From a virus: a DNA stretch of 29,080 bases. Where the stretch lies: IMG/VR virus record IMGVR_UViG_3300025789_000113, positions 1 to 29,080 of that record. One strand, written 5' to 3'. The notes under the pieces were generated by a model that searched no databases, was not told the DNA's origin, and saw only the letters and a program-made list of their open reading frames with translations. Below are positions 7,018 through 13,502 of the stretch, piece by piece. How positions within the stretch are numbered: the first letter of the stretch is position 1; each line of letters begins with the position of its first letter. The position numbers and the translations under genes are program-made.

Positions 7018-8829
7018 ATGGCAACGCTTTATTTTAACGCTACAGCAAGCGGGGATCCTAGCTATAGCAATGTAGCTAACTGGTGGACAAATGTAGGAGC
7101 TACGATTCCTGCTGGAACAATTCCAAGCAATTACGACGATATTATTGTCCAGACACCAATGATTTCAGATTCCAATTCAGCTTATATTGGAGTAAATACC
7201 GCAATATTCAATAACAACACATATCTAGATAGTGTTTCTTATTACTTTTACCCATTGTCTGCAAATGTAGCAACATTTAATGGAAATTCATATATAACTC
7301 TAAATAGTGGGATTACTAATTACAATAATCAATTAGGAAATGCTGTATTTAACAATACTGCAACTAATCGTGGAGGATATGTTTTTGGAACCGCAACATT
7401 TAATTATCTTACAGCAACTTTTAATGGTTCTGGATACGCAGTAACTGATATTACTGGATATGGTGTTGGTAATGCTGTACTAGGAGCTTTTGATAAAAAC
7501 AACATTTTAATTAACATAGTTAATTTTGTTAATACTGATTTTCAATCTGATGGATTTATGCAGAATGAATATGCAAATCCAGTAGCTATTAATTTTTATG
7601 ATAATACCGTTAATTATGGGAGCATTTTTGGAACCGCTACTTTTTATGATTATTCCCAAAACTTTGGATCATTGGATGGATTGCCAGTTATAGTTTATCC
7701 TAATCCTAATGTGGTAGTTGGTGGACAATATTTTGCAGGACAAAATACTGGAGCAATTTATGTAGGTTATGGTATTTATTTTAATAATATTATCATTACT
7801 GGTGGTGGAGATTCAGATTTTGGAAATGTAAATAATTGGTTCCAAGATGGAACTACTCCACTTGGTTTTATTCCATCTAGTTCATTACCACTTACTGTTT
7901 CAGTATTTGATTGTTCTATTCTTACTAATACATACGGATCTGCTAGTTTAGATACTATTGAAATTTATGGTAATACTCAACTTGCAATTGATGTAAGTGC
8001 TACTGGTCTTTTTTATAATAACTCTTTTAATACAGGAACTTTAACTGGAACTTTAATTGGAGGGTATGTTGAATTTTATAATTCAAGTCATAATGCAGGA
8101 ACAATAAACATTGATACTACTGGTAATAATTTTTATGATAATAGTTATAATAGTGGCACTATTAATAATTCTCAATCAATTACATTTAATGGAAATAGCT
8201 ACAATTCTAATATTGTAACAGGAACAAGTGCTTTCTATGGTAATTCCTACAACTCTGGACAAGTAGGAACTGCTGGAGGCACTACGGCATCTTTCCACGA
8301 TGCTTCCCAAAACCAAGGAGTAATTGGATCTACAAGTCCATCAGCAATCTCCAATGGAGACTTTAACAACACCTCAATCAATATCGGAAGCATCACAGGA
8401 AACGCAAGATTCCGTTATGTGACTGCAACTAGCGGTGTTGCCGTTGACATCACGGGATATGCTAATGGCCCTGTAAACGGAACAACCTACGATTCCGCAA
8501 ACAATGTCATCACAACTTGGAAATTCCAAGGGACTGATTTCATGCAATCTGGAGCAACCGTGACAGGCAATGCTATCTTTGTCCAAAATACGGGAGCAAG
8601 CGGCATTTCTGTTTGTTTGATTACTGGCAATGCAATAGTAACAAGCCCTGCCCAAAGACCACTCCAAGCAACCGTACTTGGTTCAATAACCTATGTTGGA
8701 TATGGTGGGCCACCAGTAAACATTTTTGTGATGCTGAACTTTCCGTTCCCGCTTAACTATATCCTTGGCAAAACCAATCCTTTTGGAGTTTCGTCATTGT
8801 TGAAACTGCCGTTTTATATTAACAAATAA
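7018..8829 (+). CDS. Internally duplicated beta-solenoid adhesin
   Basis: A 603-residue Asn/Gly/Thr/Tyr-rich protein. Two halves share the same order of parts: a head with NVxNWW near residue 18 and NVNNWF near 267, then short beta repeats, then a TAT...DITGY module near residues 132 and 469 followed by NTDFQS or GTDFMQS. The second half has about seven copies of a 16-23-residue repeat of pattern F-x-x-x-S-x-N-x-G (residues about 332-455), as in a beta-solenoid. The first two thirds of the gene are AT-rich, while the DNA from about 8280 onwards resembles the neighbours, suggesting mosaic origin. Likely a tail- or head-attached receptor-binding or carbohydrate-binding protein. No signal peptide is present. 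Function is inferred from repeats and context. Confidence 0.75.
   Translation: MATLYFNATASGDPSYSNVANWWTNVGATIPAGTIPSNYDDIIVQTPMISDSNSAYIGVNTAIFNNNTYLDSVSYYFYPLSANVATFNGNSYITLNSGITNYNNQLGNAVFNNTATNRGGYVFGTATFNYLTATFNGSGYAVTDITGYGVGNAVLGAFDKNNILINIVNFVNTDFQSDGFMQNEYANPVAINFYDNTVNYGSIFGTATFYDYSQNFGSLDGLPVIVYPNPNVVVGGQYFAGQNTGAIYVGYGIYFNNIIITGGGDSDFGNVNNWFQDGTTPLGFIPSSSLPLTVSVFDCSILTNTYGSASLDTIEIYGNTQLAIDVSATGLFYNNSFNTGTLTGTLIGGYVEFYNSSHNAGTINIDTTGNNFYDNSYNSGTINNSQSITFNGNSYNSNIVTGTSAFYGNSYNSGQVGTAGGTTASFHDASQNQGVIGSTSPSAISNGDFNNTSINIGSITGNARFRYVTATSGVAVDITGYANGPVNGTTYDSANNVITTWKFQGTDFMQSGATVTGNAIFVQNTGASGISVCLITGNAIVTSPAQRPLQATVLGSITYVGYGGPPVNIFVMLNFPFPLNYILGKTNPFGVSSLLKLPFYINK
8008..8390 (+). 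repeat. Coding repeat, about seven solenoid units
   Basis: Degenerate units encode FYNNSFNTG, FYNSSHNAG, FYDNSYNSG, FNGNSYNSN, FYGNSYNSG, FHDASQNQG and FNNTSINIG at intervals of 16-23 codons. The Asn-Gly pattern at fixed places fits turns of a beta-helix. The DNA itself has diverged, so the array is old or under selection at protein level. Confidence 0.65.
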
Positions 8830-8832
8830 CTT

Positions 8833-9204
8833 ATGAGCCTTCTTCCTATAGCCCCAACACCAAAAACCATAGTTGTTACGCCTCCTCCCCTTACCCAAAA
8901 GGATGGAACGGTAAAAACTTTTGAACCAATCACAATTACCGGGGATCTTGATTATCAAGTCACCTACGACAACTCCAAAAAGATTGCGTTTGCCATCATT
9001 AAAAAGGTCAATCTTGTGGTCAATCTTTGGTCTGGAGCCGCATACGATGCCGCTGGAGAGTTCACCGATACTGACGTCAACAACCGATTGACTGAACTAC
9101 TTGGCTCTACACCAGAAGAGATTTCCGCATCGTTGCAAAAGCTATATAAGACTCCTCCAGCAGTTAAGACTCCTTCTGCTAAACCCTCAACTCCAGCCTC
9201 CTAA
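8833..9204 (+). CDS. Unrecognised 123-residue protein
   Basis: A Pro-rich N-terminus (residues 1-25) and a Pro/Lys/Ala-rich C-terminal tail flank a compact middle (residues 30-110) with strands followed by helices. It is 3 bases after the adhesin stop and 3 bases before the first lysis-cassette gene. It has no membrane segment. It could be an adhesin-associated virion protein; no family is recognised. Confidence 0.7.
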   Translation: MSLLPIAPTPKTIVVTPPPLTQKDGTVKTFEPITITGDLDYQVTYDNSKKIAFAIIKKVNLVVNLWSGAAYDAAGEFTDTDVNNRLTELLGSTPEEISASLQKLYKTPPAVKTPSAKPSTPAS

Positions 9205-9207
9205 TTT

Positions 9208-9483
9208 ATGGCAAACGAGATTCCCCAAAATAATGAGGTAACTGCCATACTCAATCTCATCCTTGGGTATCTCAAGGCATATGGGCTTGCCACATTGTGT
9301 ATTTTCTTTGCCGGCGTTTGGTTTGTCCTGGTAGATCACTTCAGTCTTGTCCGGGTTACTGAAGAAACAGATTGGATGAAGCCCAGGGTTCAATCACTCT
9401 GGTACAAGAGTCATCCAGATATGTCGGAAAGTGTGGACGCAACTCAAAGCCATATCAAAGGCGAGTCTCCTTCTGGTCGATGA
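9208..9483 (+). CDS. Single-pass membrane protein of lysis cassette
   Basis: A 91-residue protein with one hydrophobic helix (about residues 28-47, containing LATLCIFFAGVWFVLV), a short N-terminus and a polar, charged C-terminal half. Its TGA overlaps the next ATG (ATGA at 9480). Position at the head of a run of membrane proteins ending in an endolysin suggests a role in lysis, such as a holin or antiholin, but one helix and a long soluble tail do not settle which. Confidence 0.65.
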   Translation: MANEIPQNNEVTAILNLILGYLKAYGLATLCIFFAGVWFVLVDHFSLVRVTEETDWMKPRVQSLWYKSHPDMSESVDATQSHIKGESPSGR

Positions 9484-9644
9484 AATACCTTCCATTTATT
9501 GTTATGTTTTTTGTTGGATGCACTCATGCGCCCGTGAGTACATTCCCCACACAAGACCCGCATTTGAATGCCGCAATTTCTGATGTTGACAGGATAGACG
9601 GAAAAGCAGTCGTTGTGGAAAAATGGCTCATGTCTACAAAATGA
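9480..9644 (+). CDS. Small lipoprotein, candidate outer-membrane spanin
   Basis: A 54-residue protein. A longer in-frame reading from 9372 exists, but the ATG at 9480 is chosen because it forms an ATGA overlap with the upstream stop and begins a proper lipoprotein signal: MKY, a hydrophobic run, then a lipobox ending VGC at Cys14. The mature part would be about 41 residues. Small lipoproteins beside endolysins act as o-spanins, which join an inner-membrane partner to disrupt the outer membrane at the end of lysis. The coiled-coil membrane protein encoded next would be the partner. The -3 position of the lipobox is Phe, which is unusual. Confidence 0.6.
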   Translation: MKYLPFIVMFFVGCTHAPVSTFPTQDPHLNAAISDVDRIDGKAVVVEKWLMSTK

Positions 9645-10078
9645 GAAAACTTGTACATATCATTGCCGTGATGTCGATGCTTTCGACATTTCTTTACACA
9701 TCAAAGGCCGAAATAAGCCGAGCAGATATTTTGGCAACTGTTCGCCATATGCAAACGTTGGCACAGGACGAGAAGATCCAACTCCAAAAAGCGCAAGCGG
9801 ATTACCAAGAACAAGCAATCAAACTTCAAGAACAAACACTCCTTGCCAACAAGTGGCAACTGGAGGCTCACGCTAACGCAAAACAACGAGATGTTCTTAT
9901 TTATTTGTTCAGCGTGATATGCGGGTTCTGGTTTCTTTCTGGATACCAAAACTTCCAGATTCCTGTGCTTCCTCCTTGGAAGTGGGCAATTGAAGCAGGA
10001 TTCTTTGCACTAGGATTTGCCGCCGCATATGCCGCTGGAAGATATTTTCTTGTTTGGGCTTCTCACTTTATTCCATGA
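9641..10078 (+). CDS. Coiled-coil membrane protein, possible spanin/holin
   Basis: A 145-residue protein starting at the ATG in the ATGA overlap with the lipoprotein gene (an ATG 18 bases upstream is less likely). Parts in order: hydrophobic signal-like segment (4-20, possible cleavage after SKA), Gln/Glu/Ala-rich coiled coil (about 33-82), then two membrane helices (84-101 and 115-138). A periplasmic coiled coil fits an i-spanin, but i-spanins normally have only one N-terminal anchor; the C-terminal helix pair resembles a holin. It may combine both roles or be a new arrangement. Its stop overlaps the next start. Confidence 0.6.
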   Translation: MRKLVHIIAVMSMLSTFLYTSKAEISRADILATVRHMQTLAQDEKIQLQKAQADYQEQAIKLQEQTLLANKWQLEAHANAKQRDVLIYLFSVICGFWFLSGYQNFQIPVLPPWKWAIEAGFFALGFAAAYAAGRYFLVWASHFIP

Positions 10079-10380
10079 ACTTCATTAAGGGCATTATAAG
10101 CGAAAGCAATGGGACTCCATCAAGTCTCCGAATCTCCTTTCTTACTTGGGAGATTATTCTTGTTTGTGCCTTTACTGTTCTTATTGGATACACCGTGATT
10201 TCTCATCACTTCCATCCAGAGAATCAATTTAATCCTTCATCAGCATTGACTTGGGTGGCATCCATCTTTGCCGCAAATCGTGGATCAAAACTGATCCAGA
10301 AACCATTTGAGTCTGACTCCATTGATAATCAAGACGAATCAATAGAACCGACTCACCCAATTCAGACCAAGGATCTATGA
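10075..10380 (+). CDS. Putative holin-like membrane protein
   Basis: A 101-residue protein whose ATG is chosen from the ATGA overlap with the upstream stop. It has one clear membrane helix (about residues 21-43), a weaker amphipathic segment (about 57-70, SALTWVASIFAANRG) and a polar acidic tail. The N-terminal SNGTPSSLR before the helix resembles a pattern I know from small phage holin-like proteins. It lies directly before the endolysin, again with ATGA overlap. Holins form inner-membrane lesions that let the endolysin reach the wall. Best holin candidate in the window, not proven. Confidence 0.55.
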   Translation: MNFIKGIISESNGTPSSLRISFLTWEIILVCAFTVLIGYTVISHHFHPENQFNPSSALTWVASIFAANRGSKLIQKPFESDSIDNQDESIEPTHPIQTKDL

Positions 10381-10934
10381 CAATCAGCGACATCATTAGT
10401 GCGGCTAAAACCAAATTCCCCGAAAGGTTTTGTTTTTGGTTGAACTTCATTTGCGAGGCTGAAGCCACAATTGGACAGGATGGAAATATCTTGAGGGAAG
10501 ATGATCACGATGGGGCCGGGATCACATTCTGTGGATTGACCCAAAGGGATGATCAGCTTCCAGACAATCCGACTCCACAATGGGTTGCAGATAAGTATCA
10601 TGATGGCTATTGGGCCGAATCTAGGGCCGATCTTCTTCCCAAAGGAGTAGGAGAAGAGGTTGCCAACATTGCCGTGAATGAGGGGCTAGGAACCGCTTTT
10701 AAGATCCTCCAACAATCAATCAATGCTTTGGGAGTTCACATCAATGTAGATGGCAAGATTGGTTCTCAAACTGAAGATGCGGCATTTAAGGAAGATGCTC
10801 ACCAACTGGCACTCAAGATTGCTGAATACAATGATCAGCATTATAAAGATATTGCTGACAGAAGGCCCGACTTGCGTAATAATCTGCGAGGCTGGTTGAA
10901 TCGTGACCAGTTAATGGTCAAAACCTTTGCATAA
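10377..10934 (+). CDS. Endolysin, GH108-type muramidase
   Basis: A 185-residue protein that would cut peptidoglycan glycan strands at the end of infection. Features fit glycosyl hydrolase family 108 with a C-terminal peptidoglycan-binding part: a Glu pair in the first helix (Glu27 and Glu29, in CEAEA), a DGAGITFCGLT segment at 45-55 matching the family's GG-T-FGIT region, YHDGYW at 74-79, then AVNEGLGTAFKILQQ (99-113) and VDGKIGSQT (124-132), typical of the binding domain. The usual Glu-x-Gly-Gly is altered, since residues after the Glu are Ala-Glu-Ala, so the catalytic residue needs care. No signal peptide, hence holin-dependent. Start from ATGA overlap. Confidence 0.8.
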   Translation: MTISDIISAAKTKFPERFCFWLNFICEAEATIGQDGNILREDDHDGAGITFCGLTQRDDQLPDNPTPQWVADKYHDGYWAESRADLLPKGVGEEVANIAVNEGLGTAFKILQQSINALGVHINVDGKIGSQTEDAAFKEDAHQLALKIAEYNDQHYKDIADRRPDLRNNLRGWLNRDQLMVKTFA

Positions 10935-11209
10935 TGAATTACCAGAACGGACAATCTTGTTGCAGTAACAACCCACTTGGCGGGAGCAGTAACTATTGTG
11001 GTTGTGGTCAACCGTATCCCATTGTGCCGGGATCTAACCCATCTCTCCAGACATGGAATGGTCAAGCGTTTGTTGTGGCAGATGGATCGGTTCAGCTTCC
11101 TATTTCGCTTCCGTATCTCCAGCAGACTACTCGCTCCAATATTCAATTTGTGGTTGGAGTAACCGCTACCGGCACTCTTTCTCTTGTGCCTGTATCCTCA
11201 TTTAATTGA
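10934..11209 (+). CDS. Short Cys-rich fibre-like paralogue
   Basis: A 91-residue protein whose start overlaps the endolysin stop by one base (TAATG). It is Cys-containing near the N-terminus (Cys9, 10, 22, 24), then has NPSLQTWNGQAFVVADGS and LPISLPYLQQ (50-64). The same order appears in the next two proteins, so it looks like a stand-alone copy of their N-terminal domain. It may be a tail attachment module or adaptor for the fibres. No known family is recognised. Confidence 0.7.
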   Translation: MNYQNGQSCCSNNPLGGSSNYCGCGQPYPIVPGSNPSLQTWNGQAFVVADGSVQLPISLPYLQQTTRSNIQFVVGVTATGTLSLVPVSSFN

Positions 11210-11210
11210 T

Positions 11211-12032
11211 ATGCCCTGCTTCAATACAGTACCAATTAGCATCATCCCTCCTACCGCCCAGGGACAGGGGCCGCTTGTATGGCAGAATGGTAGCCAGATC
11301 AACAGGCTTAATTCTCCGCTGAATCCATCATTGGTATTGTTTGATGGTAGCGTTACCCGATTTGGTGATGGGTCAGCGCAATCTCCTATTTACTTGCCAA
11401 ACATTCAACAAGTATCTGGTTCTCCAACATTTATTTTAGGTGCAAATTCTTCTGGAAAATGGGGTTTTTATAATCAAACTGTTTCTGGATTGGGAACGCC
11501 AAATCAAATCCTTACTACTAATTCTAGTGGAACTGCAACTTTATGGCAAACAGGAGTAACAGGAGTTACAAATGGATCTACAAGCAATGGCACAAATACA
11601 GCAGTTGGTGGAACTGGATTGTATGGAGAGTTTATTACATCATCTGTTGCTCAAGCATCAGCAGTAACTTTAAGTGGAAATGCTCCAAAAACTGTAACTT
11701 CAATTACTCTTACTTCTGGAGATTGGGATGTTCGAGGACAAGTAGATTATGTTAATCCATCTACAACAGCAACTGCTCTGGTAACACTTATCCAACAAGG
11801 AATTAATGTTGGAACACCAAATGCTTTTGGAGGCCAAGATACTTACAGTATTTTGCAAATGTCTCAAATTACTTTAGGAGTACTTGGAGTTAGCACTCTT
11901 GGTATGCCAATTAGGATTCAAAGGGTAAATATTCCAGCATCTACTACAACTGTAGTTTATCTTATTGCCTCTTCTAATTTTTCTGGATCTTTATCTGCTT
12001 TTGGAACAATTGAAGCTCGTCGAGTTAGATAA
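11211..12032 (+). CDS. Tail-fibre-like protein with C-terminal sandwich
   Basis: A 273-residue protein; the ATG one base after the upstream stop is chosen over an earlier in-frame ATG at 11184. Residues 35-67 hold the shared module ending DGSAQSPIYLPNIQQ. Residues 96-115 carry a GTPNQILTTNSSGTATLW segment like the GQVLT repeat found in many tail fibres. From about residue 137 there is a beta domain with SGDWDV and a basic end GTIEARRVR, resembling C-terminal receptor-binding domains of phage fibres. The DNA from about 11400 to the stop is AT-rich, so the tip domain was probably acquired or swapped. Likely a host-recognition protein. Confidence 0.7.
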   Translation: MPCFNTVPISIIPPTAQGQGPLVWQNGSQINRLNSPLNPSLVLFDGSVTRFGDGSAQSPIYLPNIQQVSGSPTFILGANSSGKWGFYNQTVSGLGTPNQILTTNSSGTATLWQTGVTGVTNGSTSNGTNTAVGGTGLYGEFITSSVAQASAVTLSGNAPKTVTSITLTSGDWDVRGQVDYVNPSTTATALVTLIQQGINVGTPNAFGGQDTYSILQMSQITLGVLGVSTLGMPIRIQRVNIPASTTTVVYLIASSNFSGSLSAFGTIEARRVR

Positions 12033-12080
12033 CAATCTATATTGCAAATTTCTCATAAACCAAATACAACTTATTGATCT

Positions 12081-13499
12081 ATGTCTTGCGGAAACAACTA
12101 CAACGGATGGGGTGGAGGATGCGGGTGTGCAAACACCGTTCAGTATGCTCCCCCGGCTTGCAATCCCAACTTCCCAACTTATTGCACCGCACTTAACGAT
12201 GGGAATATTGTTCGTCTCGTTGGTGAGGATTCCGCTTTTTGCAAGTACACAGTTCCTACTTTTAAAGCAACGGATTCAAACACCCAAGCTCAAAGCATTC
12301 TAACCTACAATAAAGTTGGAAATGTTTCTTGGGGGGATGGTTCTTCAAACAAGCCAATTTATATTGCTCCTCCAGACAACACGGCAACGGGTCAAGCACT
12401 TCAATCTCCTACTTTTAGTGATGTTCCCTATGCTGGTGTTAGTTTGCAAGCAACAACTGGTGCTGGTCAATTGGTGGAATTTGCACCCGCATCAAGCCTT
12501 TCATCTAAATCCCAATTCCCGGTAGTTGCTCCAAATAAAAGCACGACTACTTGGGGAACCATTGACAACATTATCCCGAATGATGGTGTTGTTTATAGGT
12601 CTAGCGGAACGGTTGCAGAAGCATCACTTGGAACTAACGGTCAAGTTTTGACAATGGTTAGCGGGGTTCCCGCATTTTCTACCCCATTGGCTCCAGCATT
12701 TATTGATGCTCAATCAATTAAATTGGTTTACAATACTGTTAATAGTATTCTTGTTTCTTTTGGTGAATTGGTTCTGACTAATTTCTCCACGGGAGCGCAA
12801 ATCTTCAAAGATGGAAGTGCTTCTACTTATACATTAACGATTAATACGGGCACGGGGCCGGGATCAATGGATATTGCAGGAACAACGGCAAGTAACTATT
12901 ATTATGTTTATGCCATTTACAATTCCGCAACTTCTACATTCAGCGTTGTTGGATCAAGTCAAAGCACTTCGCCAAATACAACAAATCTTGGCGGGTATGG
13001 AACAACAAACCAAACGGGTTATTACAGGATGATTGGTGTTTTCTATAGCGGATACAACAATCAAATCTCTTCTTACTACATCCAAAACGGAAGGAATGTT
13101 TATTTTGGGTTGACTGATCAACCTCAAATTCTTCCTAGCACGGGAAGTACGCAGATTTATTTTGGTGGAGCAGTTACTGGATTGCCTGTTGCTTCTGTTG
13201 CCGACAAAGCAAATTTGCTTTTGTCTGCTACTGTTCAACCAGCAAGTCAATTTGTTTCTTGTGTTATATCTCAAGCATATTCAAATGGAACAACTCACTA
13301 TTGGGTTCCATACAACTATGAAGTTTATGGATCATGTTCTATTGCTGGAATAGTTTCTCAAAGTTCTGTATATGCAAATTTTGATATGCCAATTGTTTCT
13401 GGTGCTGGATACAATATCAACCTTGCGGTTGCACAAACAGGAGCAACTAATCAAGGAATTTCATTAACTGTTGCTGGTTGCACTTTAAGAGCATTCTAA
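12081..13499 (+). CDS. Long fibre-like paralogue, host recognition candidate
   Basis: A 472-residue protein sharing the N-terminal plan of its two upstream neighbours: Cys-rich start (Cys3, 14, 16, 27, 35), then GDGSSNKPIYIAPPD (85-99). A fibre-type GTNGQVLTMVSG segment lies near residue 190. The rest is Ser/Thr/Asn/Gly/Tyr-rich beta structure with no membrane segment. Likely a trimeric tail fibre or tip protein. It starts after an AAC-rich leader with no Shine-Dalgarno site and ends 3 bases before the large tail protein gene. Confidence 0.7.
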   Translation: MSCGNNYNGWGGGCGCANTVQYAPPACNPNFPTYCTALNDGNIVRLVGEDSAFCKYTVPTFKATDSNTQAQSILTYNKVGNVSWGDGSSNKPIYIAPPDNTATGQALQSPTFSDVPYAGVSLQATTGAGQLVEFAPASSLSSKSQFPVVAPNKSTTTWGTIDNIIPNDGVVYRSSGTVAEASLGTNGQVLTMVSGVPAFSTPLAPAFIDAQSIKLVYNTVNSILVSFGELVLTNFSTGAQIFKDGSASTYTLTINTGTGPGSMDIAGTTASNYYYVYAIYNSATSTFSVVGSSQSTSPNTTNLGGYGTTNQTGYYRMIGVFYSGYNNQISSYYIQNGRNVYFGLTDQPQILPSTGSTQIYFGGAVTGLPVASVADKANLLLSATVQPASQFVSCVISQAYSNGTTHYWVPYNYEVYGSCSIAGIVSQSSVYANFDMPIVSGAGYNINLAVAQTGATNQGISLTVAGCTLRAF

Positions 13500-13502
13500 T
13501 TC

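Noticed and set aside
9372-9479. N-terminal extension of the lipoprotein gene
   Set aside because: It would overlap the previous gene by over 100 bases and hide the signal peptide; the ATGA start at 9480 is better.
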